The translations under genes and the position numbers were made by a program. Shown in pieces: positions 10,701 through 17,827 of a DNA stretch of 64,000 nucleotides (positions are counted from its first letter, which is position 1; each line of letters opens with the position of its first letter). Source of the DNA: Chitinophaga solisilvae (GTDB taxonomy: Bacteria > Bacteroidota > Bacteroidia > Chitinophagales > Chitinophagaceae); assembly GCF_009928525.1 (NCBI RefSeq), contig NZ_JAABOK010000004.1, forward strand, positions 553,684-617,683. Direction: 5' to 3'. The notes below the pieces were generated by a model, which was not told the DNA's origin, did no database searches, and saw only the letters and a program-made list of their open reading frames with translations.

Positions 10701-12613
10701 CGGTTGTCGCAGTCAATGCTATTCTGGTAGAATCGCGGAAACGGATTTACGGTTGTGATGTACGCTTTTTTGGTAATGGTATTGGAGCAGCTGTGGTTGT
10801 AAACCGTCAGCGTTATATCGTAAGTGCCTGGTTCCAGGTAGCTGTGCGTATAGTTTTTCCCGGAGCCGCCCCTGCCGTCGCCGGTCTGCCATTCCCAGCG
10901 GTTACCAATGTCTGACTGATCGATGAACCGTGTACCGGAGTTACCGCATACTGTCGGCGCATCGGGAGAGGTGAATTCCGGCGTAGGTTTTTTATAGACG
11001 GAAATGGAATTAGTACAGTTCACCACGCCGGTACAGCCGTTCTTTGTTTCGTAGGTGAGTGTGGCGCGGTATACGCCGGCCTTGCTGTATTCGTGCTGCG
11101 GACTGGCTTCATTGGAAGCAGGTGTGCCGTCACCGAAATTCCAGGTATATTTTTTTATTTCATCGTTGCTGTTGGAACTCACATAGGCGTAATAGTTAGC
11201 CTTGAGGCCCTCGCAGCCGTCGGTGTTATTGGAGTAGGCTTCAACGGTGGTGTTGCTGACATATACATATCCGTCCGCTCTGCTGCTGCACCCGCTTTTG
11301 TTGGTAGCAGTGACATTGACATGGAAAGAGCCTTGCGTGCTAAAGGTATGTTTAGGATTTTGTTCTGCAGAGCTGCTGCCATCACCGAAACTCCACTGCC
11401 ATTTATCTGCATTTTTGCTGTCTGCTTTAAAGTCCAGGGTTACCGGTACCTGACAGAATGGTTTGCGGTCGTAGTCAAGATTTACCGAAGGTGATTCATT
11501 TACCGTCAGCGTTTTTTCCACCACATCCTGACAGGCGCCATAGCGGGCTGTCAGCTTTACTTTCATGGGGCCTGCGGTATTGGGCGTCAGATACAGTGCA
11601 GATGAACCAGACCAGTAGTACTGGCCATTAACCTCCCAGGTCACATCATAATTGGAAAGCTGCGGGTAGTAGCTGGGCGTGATAGTAATGTTGCTGTTGG
11701 TACATATCAGTGCCGGCGCTGTAAAGTCAGTTTTGTAGTTGGCCACATTAATATCGCTCACGGTATGGGTAGCCTTGCAGTTTCGTTCATTCGTTACCGT
11801 TAATGATATGCTGTGGGTACCTTTGGCAGTGATATGATATTTGCCGGGGTCTTTCAGGGCAGAGGTGGTGCCGTCATCGAATTCCCATTTATACTTCAGG
11901 GTTCCGGGGCCGCTGGAAGTATTGGTAAAGAATACATCCACTGGTTCCCGGCAGAGCATTTTTTCCGGTACATTGAAGCTGGCAGTGAGTCTGCCGGCTA
12001 CATCTGCCATATCGTTAATGGTTTTATAGCTGGTGCAGCCCTGTACGTCAGTAACGGTTAACGTTACCGGATATACGCCGGGCAGGCGGTCATACATATG
12101 GCTGATGGTACTGCCCCCGCTGGTAACACTGCCGTCTCCGAAGTCCCAGGTAAAGCTGGCAGCCGGCTGGGCCAGGGGATCCTTATCAGGATTATAGGTA
12201 AAAGCAGGTTCAAACGGAATACACCCTTTGGAGGAAGAAATGCTGAAATCCACTTTGGGCTTGGGATATACCGGTGTAATATCTTTGGTGACAACATTAG
12301 ACGTACCGGACGCATCTTTTATGGTCAGCTTTACGGTAAAGGTGCGTTTGCCTGCCGGATAATCTTTTGCATAGTAGGTGGTAGCAGGATTTTTGGCGGT
12401 AGACGTATAGCCGTTACCGAAATCCCATAACCAGGAAGTGGGGGTGCCGGTGGAAAGATCCGTAAACTGAACGACGGCTGATTCACACGGATTGTTGCCT
12501 TTGAAGCTGAAATCGGCTTTCAGCTGAGCCAGTACGGAAGCCGGTAGAATAATGCTGCACAGAAAAATTACTGAGATAACAAATTTGCGTCCGGTAGGGA
12601 TAGACAGATACAT
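7700..12613 (-). CDS. Giant PKD-repeat surface protein with gliding-motility/T9SS C-terminal domain
   Basis: About 1,637 aa, exported. I place the start at the ATG at 12613, giving MYLSIPTG then a hydrophobic core and an ASVLAQ cleavage site; an upstream in-frame ATG at 12760 adds 49 residues that mask the signal peptide. At least twelve PKD-type repeats are marked by W-x-FGDG variants (DFGNG, WDFGDG, WSFGDG, WSWGDG, WDFTDG, WDLGNG), many with paired Cys. The last 90 residues match the CHU_C/gliding-motility type: FLPNAFTPNQDGQNDFF, YDRWG, WNGR and PAGTYIYFI, typical of cargo of the type IX secretion system. Likely an adhesin or glycan-binding surface fibre. Heads a minus-strand operon. Confidence 0.93.
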   Translation of the reverse strand: MYLSIPTGRKFVISVIFLCSIILPASVLAQLKADFSFKGNNPCESAVVQFTDLSTGTPTSWLWDFGNGYTSTAKNPATTYYAKDYPAGKRTFTVKLTIKDASGTSNVVTKDITPVYPKPKVDFSISSSKGCIPFEPAFTYNPDKDPLAQPAASFTWDFGDGSVTSGGSTISHMYDRLPGVYPVTLTVTDVQGCTSYKTINDMADVAGRLTASFNVPEKMLCREPVDVFFTNTSSGPGTLKYKWEFDDGTTSALKDPGKYHITAKGTHSISLTVTNERNCKATHTVSDINVANYKTDFTAPALICTNSNITITPSYYPQLSNYDVTWEVNGQYYWSGSSALYLTPNTAGPMKVKLTARYGACQDVVEKTLTVNESPSVNLDYDRKPFCQVPVTLDFKADSKNADKWQWSFGDGSSSAEQNPKHTFSTQGSFHVNVTATNKSGCSSRADGYVYVSNTTVEAYSNNTDGCEGLKANYYAYVSSNSNDEIKKYTWNFGDGTPASNEASPQHEYSKAGVYRATLTYETKNGCTGVVNCTNSISVYKKPTPEFTSPDAPTVCGNSGTRFIDQSDIGNRWEWQTGDGRGGSGKNYTHSYLEPGTYDITLTVYNHSCSNTITKKAYITTVNPFPRFYQNSIDCDNRTTLSFTEASLGATSWTWSWGDGKSDTSYTTRSNPIKHIYDKSGVYTVKLTTSDGRCTTFETMSVRVIAPSPLTITANKTVMCSTDQVTATLTQYDRSILDRYQWYANGEPKDWWYNYNTSFTYPVMAPGKVDLQFYGVNLQGCIDKSNIIPVTVRGPVANYNMPSFVGCRDREVTFTDASDLTYSSGIQKWEWEYGDDSFKETFTSPPFKHTYLAAGAAIRPRMKITDKDGCTSVYDAKTLQVNGPIAMFYPDNDIVAPGSTVYFYDQSQGVGADIISWQWDFGDGSTSAERNPNHTYPNKGLYTITLRVKDSDGCEHETTRKVKVSRVGAGFKYTYSFVNGGKCAPVVYYFQNTSINYATCFWDFGDGSTSTLAFPSHIYAESGRYKVILKVKGDADTEDETEEFIIVSGPYAEISASAEGGCLEKEITFKARVKNAVSFTWDFTDGVVEQTPNLEISHKFIVPGIYKPRLIMQDETGCKGSAFLDNPIVIDKLDIKLPHDPAFICSAGDLTFAPEFNSYSIDELKKPGAYAWTYDPSLTPKDPTPVKPVFHLDKTGKYDFSLHVKTVYGCEKTATATVNVYPTPVVTITAPDKACIRELINIAGKVTESADVTWKWDLGNGQQSTLADPGQQQYIREGETRITVSVMSKDGCGASAEHPLLVQPLPVINASTPVEFICLNNSTTFTAGGGGTYEWMPAAGLDNPFSATPVASPAATTSYQVKVTAPNGCVDYNTIKLRVVQPFKIGSTPDTSLCLGDKLPLRAWGTDFYKWEGAGLNNPDKASPIATITQTGSYTYKVTGKDRDGCFSDEATVQVRVNPTPTVQAGPDREIMAGVPLYLTASGTNDVLRWRWTPAAGIDCPYCATIQVTPNLSTTYTLAGENRYGCIGKDDITVHVLCRQSAIFLPNAFTPNQDGQNDFFYPKGKGVKEVAFLQVYDRWGTLVFEKQRFQINTPGAGWNGRLSNGHFAPAGTYIYFIQTICESGEVFSFKGNLTLIR

Positions 12614-12958
12614 CGTAGTTGCTTGGTATATAGAACTCCAAATTACGCCGGTTTTTTGAATTATACAGCTGTGTGAAGCCCTGGCAGCCGGGAAGAGCAG
12701 GCAGTGAGGCCGCAGTCGCAGCTTTCCGGATTTCATAAAATGCAGATTATAACGGCACAACGACTTTCAAATATTCTTGTATTGCCTGTGTTAATGACTG
12801 GTTAATGAAGAGCCAGCTGCAGCGGGTAGTTTATCCTGAAGGTAACTCACGGTAAACCCTATACGTCGATATCCCTGCAAGGATACCGTGCTCGCAGGTT
12901 AACAGGATTTACGTAATTTGGCAGGAAGTTAACATGAACCCAATAATCAATCGTGCTT
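12614..12958. promoter_or_regulatory. Divergent intergenic region between the PKD gene and the OYE gene
   Basis: 345 bases without a gene. Both sides carry the same cGTAATTTGG string, a near match to the Bacteroidota -7 element TAnnTTTG: 12914-12921 on plus, about 38 nt from the OYE ATG, and 12645-12638 on minus, about 25 nt from the PKD ATG. No convincing -33 TTTG partners were found. I see no RNA gene or terminator in it. Confidence 0.35.
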
Positions 12959-14023
12959 ATGTCTCATTTGTTTAATCCTTACCAGCTCAGGTCGGTGGTT
13001 TTGCGTAACCGTATAGCGGTATCGCCCATGTGTGAATATTCTTCGGAAGATGGCTTTGCGAATGACTGGCACCTGGTGCACCTGGGCAGCAGGGCAGTAG
13101 GCGGGGCCGGGCTGGTGCTGACGGAGGCCGCAGCGGTATCTCCGGAAGGTCGTATTTCACCGCAGGATCTCGGCATATGGAAAGAAGAGCATATCCCCAT
13201 GTTACAGCGCATTACGCAGTTCATCGCAGAACAGGGCGCTGTGGCAGGTATACAACTTGCGCACGCAGGCCGTAAGGCCAGTACCCTGCGGCCATGGGAA
13301 GGCAATGGTATGGTAAGCCCCGGTAATGGCGGCTGGGAAGTAGTTGGGCCTGGAACTGTTCCGTTCAATGAAAAATACCCGGTACCGCAGGAGCTAACGG
13401 AAGCGGGCATACGTAAAGTAACCGCCGATTTTAAGGCGGCAACAGAACGCGCCGTCCGTGCCGGATTTAAAGTGGTGGAGATACATGCCGCCCACGGCTA
13501 TCTGCTGCATAGTTTTTTATCGCCGCTCACCAACCAGCGTACAGACCAGTACGGAGGTCCGTTTGAAAACCGTATACGGCTGCTGCTGGAAACAACTGAA
13601 GCGGTACGCGCCGTATGGCCCGCTGAAAATCCTTTGCTGGTCCGTATTTCGGCTACCGACTGGGCAGAAGGCGGATGGAATCCGGAAGAATCCGTACAAC
13701 TTGCCACTATCCTGAAAGATAAGGGCGTAGACCTGATCGACTGCTCTTCCGGAGGGCTTGTTGCACATCAGAAAATCCCTGTCGGACCGTTGTACCAGAC
13801 CCATTTTGCTGAAAAAATAAAGAAGGAATCCGGTATCGCCACCGGAGCAGTAGGGCTGATTACTACCGCTGAAGAAGCGGAATCCATTATCGCGGCAGGC
13901 CGCGCGGACCTTGTGCTCATGGCCCGGGAACTCCTCCGCGACCCCTACTTCCCCCTCCACGCTGCTCACCGGCTGCAAACAGATATAGCATGGCCCGCAC
14001 AATACCAACGGGCAAAAATGTAG
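12959..14023 (+). CDS. NADH:flavin oxidoreductase, Old Yellow Enzyme family (YqjM-like)
   Basis: FMN-dependent ene-reductase, 354 aa, cytoplasmic TIM barrel. I use the ATG at 12959 (MSHLFNPYQL), two codons inside an in-frame GTG. Class II (YqjM-type) features are visible: Cys in SPMCEYSSEDG near the N-terminus that tunes the flavin, the substrate-binding HAAHGYLLHSF His pair, and the QYGGPFENR barrel motif. The C-terminal GRADLVLMAREL segment binds the FMN phosphate. It reduces activated C=C bonds of enals or enones; the physiological substrate is unknown. It is a single gene ending two bases before a 47-bp-arm palindrome that separates it from the convergent aldo/keto reductase. Confidence 0.93.
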   Translation: MSHLFNPYQLRSVVLRNRIAVSPMCEYSSEDGFANDWHLVHLGSRAVGGAGLVLTEAAAVSPEGRISPQDLGIWKEEHIPMLQRITQFIAEQGAVAGIQLAHAGRKASTLRPWEGNGMVSPGNGGWEVVGPGTVPFNEKYPVPQELTEAGIRKVTADFKAATERAVRAGFKVVEIHAAHGYLLHSFLSPLTNQRTDQYGGPFENRIRLLLETTEAVRAVWPAENPLLVRISATDWAEGGWNPEESVQLATILKDKGVDLIDCSSGGLVAHQKIPVGPLYQTHFAEKIKKESGIATGAVGLITTAEEAESIIAAGRADLVLMARELLRDPYFPLHAAHRLQTDIAWPAQYQRAKM

Positions 14024-14024
14024 T

Positions 14025-14135
14025 CATTTAGTTATTTTATTATTTGAGATTTTGTAGCTCATCGTGATGTCCTCTGAAATTTACAGAAGACATCACGATG
14101 AGCTACAAAATCTCAAATAATAAAATAACTAAATG
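14025..14135. repeat. Perfect 47-bp inverted repeat (bidirectional terminator-like) between convergent genes
   Basis: Arms 14025-14071 and 14089-14135 are exact reverse complements with a 17-nt spacer that itself holds a TCTG/CAGA pair. The AT-rich part (ATTTAGTTATTTTATTATTTGAG) resembles the AAATAAC heptamer tracts at 30960 and 47150 rather than the AATTACG family. The right arm runs seven bases into the 3' end of the aldo/keto reductase gene and supplies its stop. Placed to end transcripts from both sides. Confidence 0.9.
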
Positions 14136-15124
14136 CTTAATATTTTTTCTATGCGCTCCAGTTCTTCTTTGTCGAAGGCGGTGTTTTTCAGGCAGGCCAG
14201 GTTATTGTCGAGTTGAGCAACGGAGCTGGCGCCGATGAGTACGGTGGTGATGCGCCTGTCTTTAAGTATCCATGCCAGCGCCATCTGGGCGAGTGACTGG
14301 CCGCGTTGCTGCGCGATATCGTTTAATTTTTTTACTTGCTCAATTCTTTCTGCAGATACTTCTTTTTCCTGGAGGAACCCGGTTGGTTTGCTGGCGCGTG
14401 AGCCGGCAGGGATGCCGTGGAGGTAGCGGTCTGTCAGGAGGCCCTGTGCCAGCGGGGAGAATGGTATACATCCTACGCCGTTGGCTTCCAGCACATCCAG
14501 CAGGCCGTTTTCTACCCAGCGTTCAAACATGCTGTATTTAGGCTGATGAATCAGGCAGGGAGTACCGAGTGATTGCAGGATGCTGACTGCCTGTTGTGTT
14601 TGTTCGGCAGAGTAGTTGGAAAGACCTACATAGAGCGCTTTTCCCTGTTGCACGATGCTGTGCAGCGCACCCATCGTTTCTTCCAGGGGAGTTTCAGGGT
14701 CAGGGCGGTGGGAATAGAAAATATCCACGTAATCGAGCTGCATACGGCGCAGGCTCTGATCGAGGCTGGAGATCAGGTATTTCCGGGAACCCTTGTCGCC
14801 ATAAGGGCCGGGCCACATGAGGTAGCCGGCTTTGGTAGAAACAATCAGTTCGTCCCGCAGGTGGCCGGTGAAATCCTTTTTGAGAATACGGCCGAAATTC
14901 TCTTCTGCGCTGCCTGGCAACGGACCGTAGTTATTGGCCAGGTCGAAGTGGGTGATTCCTTTATCAAAAGCCTGGCGGATAATGCTGCGTCCATTTTCAA
15001 AATTATCAATTGAACCGAAGTTGTGCCATAATCCTAAAGATACGGCCGGGAGCTGGATACCGCTCCTGCCGCAACGGTTGTAGATCATGCTGTCATATCT
15101 GTCAGCTGCGGGAGTGTAATGCAT
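14129..15124 (-). CDS. Aldo/keto reductase, YghZ/L-glyceraldehyde 3-phosphate reductase type
   Basis: NADPH-dependent AKR14-like enzyme, 331 aa. The catalytic tetrad can be read: D61 and Y66 in THFDLANNYGP, K98 in STKAGY and H139 in YSHR. The sequence closely follows E. coli YghZ as I recall it, including the LSLGLWHNFG N-terminus, the WPGPYG loop, SRKYLLxSLDQSL-like helix and the LIGAS cofactor-binding segment, so detoxification of methylglyoxal or glyceraldehyde 3-phosphate is a reasonable role. The N-terminal NPERY-like lead-in (PAADRYDSM) supports the first ATG. Its 3' end is embedded in a long palindrome. Transcribed alone, with the desaturase terminator lying upstream of it. Confidence 0.92.
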   Translation of the reverse strand: MHYTPAADRYDSMIYNRCGRSGIQLPAVSLGLWHNFGSIDNFENGRSIIRQAFDKGITHFDLANNYGPLPGSAEENFGRILKKDFTGHLRDELIVSTKAGYLMWPGPYGDKGSRKYLISSLDQSLRRMQLDYVDIFYSHRPDPETPLEETMGALHSIVQQGKALYVGLSNYSAEQTQQAVSILQSLGTPCLIHQPKYSMFERWVENGLLDVLEANGVGCIPFSPLAQGLLTDRYLHGIPAGSRASKPTGFLQEKEVSAERIEQVKKLNDIAQQRGQSLAQMALAWILKDRRITTVLIGASSVAQLDNNLACLKNTAFDKEELERIEKILSI

Positions 15125-15171
15125 GGAATTTTATTTAGGTGGACAAGATAATAGAACTTCCGGGAAATAAA

Positions 15172-15197
15172 AAAGGAGATGCATGTGCATCTCCTTT
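15172..15197 (-). terminator. Rho-independent terminator of the desaturase gene
   Basis: A 12-bp perfect stem (AAAGGAGATGCA, 15172-15183, with 15186-15197) and a two-base spacer. On the minus strand it is followed by TTTTTTATTT, 24 bases after the desaturase stop. A classical intrinsic terminator for the minus strand. Confidence 0.85.
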
Positions 15198-15220
15198 ACA
15201 GGTAATAAGGTAATAAATTA

Positions 15221-16141
15221 TTAATGTTCTTCCATTACCGGCAGCTGCTGGCGCTGTTCCGGTGTCATATCTTTCAGTTTGTTGCTGTTCTGTACCTTCT
15301 CCGGCACCGGGCGTATTTCCCATACAATGCCCATCCATCCCAGCATTCTGATAACGTAATAGCTGATATCGATTTCCCACCAGTAGAAGCCCTGACGGGC
15401 AGCACTCTGATAGTAGTGATGGTTGTTGTGCCAGCCTTCTCCGAGCGTAATCAGCGCCAGTACCACACTGTTGCGGGACTGATCGCCGGTGTAGTAACGT
15501 TGCTTACCGATTTTATGCATCAGGGAGTTGATGGTGAAGGTACCATGATACAAAATTACGGTGCTGAGGAAAAATCCGATCAGTACGGTAGATAAACCTG
15601 CGGTCCAGTCGAACCAGCCGGCTCCGTTCACCTTGTTACCTACAAAATAAACCGCGATCATGAGCACGATGGCAGGCACCATATGCCACTTGTTGAGCCA
15701 GAAAAGCTCTTTGGCTTTGTGGTCCTTAATCAGCTCAAAGCGGGTAGGTTTATATTCAGGGCCCATGATCCAGCCGATATGTGCGTACCAGATACCGTAG
15801 ATATTGGCAGAGTGCGGATCTTCAGGCGTGTCGCTGTGTTTGTGATGTATACGGTGATTGGCTGACCACCACAGGGCGCCTTTCTGTAAGCTGCTCTGGG
15901 CGCCGCCCGCAAGGATGAATTGAAAGAATCGCGAGGTCTTGAACGCGCGATGCGAGAAATAACGATGGTAGCCCGCCGTTACAAAAAACATGCGTACCAC
16001 ATACAGTACGCCACATAAAATCCAGTCAAATGCAGTCGTGCCGGTGAAAATAGCCAGCAAAGGTATTGCATGTATTCCCAGGAAGTCCACCTGATGCCAC
16101 CAATTAGGTGGTTTTCTGTCTTGCTTGATCGCCTTGTTCAT
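15221..16141 (-). CDS. Acyl-CoA/fatty-acid delta-9-type desaturase
   Basis: Membrane di-iron desaturase, 306 aa, introducing a double bond into saturated acyl chains for membrane fluidity. The three histidine boxes are intact: H59-R-Y-F-S-H64, H96-R-I-H-H100 and H237-N-N-H-H241, and the SANHRIHHKHSD segment is typical of the SCD/Ole1-like class. Four hydrophobic helices flank the boxes. It lacks the fused cytochrome b5 domain of the yeast enzymes, so it needs a separate electron donor. The start is followed upstream by a -7-type TATCTTTG only four bases before the ATG, suggesting a leaderless or nearly leaderless mRNA. A strong terminator follows. Confidence 0.95.
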   Translation of the reverse strand: MNKAIKQDRKPPNWWHQVDFLGIHAIPLLAIFTGTTAFDWILCGVLYVVRMFFVTAGYHRYFSHRAFKTSRFFQFILAGGAQSSLQKGALWWSANHRIHHKHSDTPEDPHSANIYGIWYAHIGWIMGPEYKPTRFELIKDHKAKELFWLNKWHMVPAIVLMIAVYFVGNKVNGAGWFDWTAGLSTVLIGFFLSTVILYHGTFTINSLMHKIGKQRYYTGDQSRNSVVLALITLGEGWHNNHHYYQSAARQGFYWWEIDISYYVIRMLGWMGIVWEIRPVPEKVQNSNKLKDMTPEQRQQLPVMEEH

Positions 16142-16145
16142 TCCA

Positions 16146-16153
16146 CAAAGATA
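16146..16153 (-). promoter_or_regulatory. Bacteroidota -7 element of the desaturase promoter
   Basis: TATCTTTG on the minus strand matches TAnnTTTG exactly and ends four bases before the ATG, placing the likely transcription start at or within a few bases of the start codon. No good -33 TTTG was found at the usual distance. Confidence 0.5.
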
Positions 16154-16223
16154 ATTTCCGTCTTTCGTTTAATCTATGATTTAAATCATTTTGATCAAAG
16201 GTAGTGGTTTTCATCTTTTTTTG

Positions 16224-16246
16224 CGGGGCCCGGCCCCGAACTTTTT
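16224..16246 (+). terminator. GC-rich hairpin plus T-run in the leader of the HdeD-like gene
   Basis: CGGGGC/GCCCCG stem (16224-16238) followed by AACTTTTT. It lies in a divergent spacer, upstream of the HdeD-like gene in the plus direction, so it would act as an attenuator on a plus-strand leader rather than end a gene. No sensor RNA is recognised upstream. Confidence 0.4.
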
Positions 16247-16310
16247 AAGGAGATAGCTGTTTTAAAGTCTATAGATTGTCATTATTTTATAACATTAAAA
16301 TAAATTTAAT

Positions 16311-16895
16311 ATGGGACAAATACTATCTGCTATCCGGAATAATGTAAAGTATTGGTGGTTGTACCTGCTGAACGGTATTATTTTTCTGATTGCCGGGTTC
16401 ATTGTTTTCAGGAATCCTTTCAGCAGTTATGTATTGCTCAGTATCTTTTTCAGCGTTACGCTCTTTATCACCGGCATCATGGAAATAGCTTTCGCTGCCG
16501 GTAACCGCAAGCAGATGTATGGCTGGGGATGGTCCCTGGCTTCCGGTATCATAGATGTGATCATCGGGTTTATACTGATGATATATCCGGCTATCAGCAT
16601 GGCTGTAATTCCCCTGTTCCTGGGCTTCTGGTTTATGTTCAAGGGTATCAGCCTGATTGTATTTGCCATTCAGCTCAACACGGATAAAATTCCTAACTGG
16701 GGATGGGTGTTGCTGGGTGGTATCTTACTCATCATACTCTCCGTGGTAATTCTTGATAATCCCGCCCTCGGCGCCGCCACCATATTGGGCCTCATGGCAG
16801 CCTCCTTCTGGATCACCGGTATTCTCAGCATCATGTACGCCTTCCGGCTTAAACACGTGAAGAAAATATTTAAATCGGTGGAAGAAAAGTTTTGA
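16311..16895 (+). CDS. HdeD-family (DUF308) small membrane protein
   Basis: 194 aa with about six hydrophobic helices in pairs separated by short loops. Each pair is followed by a glycine/aspartate turn such as GIIDVIIGFILMIYP, which is the repeated signature of the HdeD/DUF308 family. E. coli HdeD contributes to acid resistance, but most family members have no known biochemical role. The gene stands alone between divergent desaturase and convergent sigma genes. The ATG follows an AT-rich stretch with no clear Shine-Dalgarno, usual in this phylum. An 18-base spacer separates its stop from a long palindromic repeat. Confidence 0.85.
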   Translation: MGQILSAIRNNVKYWWLYLLNGIIFLIAGFIVFRNPFSSYVLLSIFFSVTLFITGIMEIAFAAGNRKQMYGWGWSLASGIIDVIIGFILMIYPAISMAVIPLFLGFWFMFKGISLIVFAIQLNTDKIPNWGWVLLGGILLIILSVVILDNPALGAATILGLMAASFWITGILSIMYAFRLKHVKKIFKSVEEKF

Positions 16896-16912
16896 AAATA
16901 ACTATGAGTTAA

Positions 16913-17135
16913 TAATTACGAATTACGAATTGCGAATTACGAATGTAGAAGCGAAGATTAAAACGAAGATGAAAGGGGATAAGTAATTACGAATTACGAA
17001 TTGCGAATTACGAATGTAGAAGCGAAGATTAAAACGAAGATGAAAGGGGATAAGTATTATATTAAGTACCACCTTTCATCTTCGTTTTAATCTTCGCTTC
17101 TACATTCGTAATTCGCAATTCGTAATTCGTAATTA
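16913..17135. repeat. Heptamer-based palindrome with 64-bp perfect arms plus a 71-bp direct duplication
   Basis: The unit 16913-16983 is repeated exactly at 16984-17054 (period 71). The second copy forms a perfect inverted repeat with 17072-17135 (64-bp arms, 24-nt loop). The distal arm has AATTACG/AATTGCG heptamers; the inner part contains GCGAAGATTAAAACGAAGATG. It fills the space between the convergent HdeD-like and sigma genes and abuts the sigma stop codon. Same family as the elements at 23795, 25911, 35290 and, weakly, 63876. Confidence 0.93.
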
Positions 17136-17642
17136 TCAAATAGATTTGTTCCTCAATTCTTGTCTCAGAAACTTCAACGCTCTGTTCATCTGCTTTTCTA
17201 TAGTGCCGGTAGCTATGTCCAGCTGGGAGGAAATTTGTTTATAGCTCAGCGATTGTTCTTTATGCAGTCTGAAAATCTTTTGTTGCTGTGCGGGTAGTTT
17301 GCTGATAGTGGATTGTAGTTTCCTGCCGAGTTCCTGTTCTATCATTTTCTCTTCCGGGGAAGGAGAGGAGCTTTCCGGTTTATATTGCGCCAGCGCCTGT
17401 TCCCGCCGTGTTTTTTTACGCAGTTCATCGAGGAAGAGATTCCTGCCATAGACTTTCAGCAGGGCCAGGATTTTTTCATCGTCGGTGATGGTATCCAGGT
17501 GTTCCCATATTTTGATGTAAGCCTGTTGCACCAGGTCTGCGCACAGGTCGTAATCCCTGCACAGTGCGTACAGCACGCCAAAAAGCCTGTCATAGGTCTG
17601 ATCTATTATCCGCTGCAACCGTTCTTCCTGTTGATGTGCCAA
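17136..17642 (-). CDS. ECF-type RNA polymerase sigma-70 factor
   Basis: 168 aa with only regions 2 and 4. Region 2 includes LYALCRDYDLCADLVQQAYIKIWEHL; region 4 has KLPAQQQKIF and the helix-turn-helix SYKQISSQLDIATGTIEKQMNRAL. It should redirect polymerase to the neighbouring SusC/SusD operon when released by the FecR protein encoded divergently at 17828, as in the Bacteroidota trans-envelope systems in which the SusC STN domain signals substrate binding. A minus-strand TAATTTTG (17672-17665), 22 bases before the ATG, fits a housekeeping -7 box. The stop codon sits against a long palindrome. Confidence 0.92.
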   Translation of the reverse strand: MAHQQEERLQRIIDQTYDRLFGVLYALCRDYDLCADLVQQAYIKIWEHLDTITDDEKILALLKVYGRNLFLDELRKKTRREQALAQYKPESSSPSPEEKMIEQELGRKLQSTISKLPAQQQKIFRLHKEQSLSYKQISSQLDIATGTIEKQMNRALKFLRQELRNKSI

Positions 17643-17827
17643 TGACGTTCGTTTTTTAGTTCCGCAAAATTAAGTGTGAGTTTCCGGCAGTTAAGATTAA
17701 CAAATTGTTAAGCCCGGAATAATTTGTACAGGTTTTTTTCATGTTAAACGTGTAATTAGTGTTGATGCCGGAAGAGGATTGCCGGACGACTTTGATTGAC
17801 AGGAAACAAATTATATAAAAGTATTCA

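Noticed and set aside
9197..10915. 572-residue open frame on the plus strand inside the PKD gene
   Set aside because: It lies wholly antisense to the repeat-rich PKD gene, shows no family motif, and its length follows from the regular codon pattern of the repeats.
7700..12760. Upstream start of the PKD protein at 12760
   Set aside because: It would place the signal peptide 50 residues in; the ATG at 12613 gives a normal signal sequence.
16913..17135. CRISPR-like array or insertion-sequence ends
   Set aside because: Repeats are palindromic arms without regular spacers, and no cas gene or transposase is present anywhere in the window.
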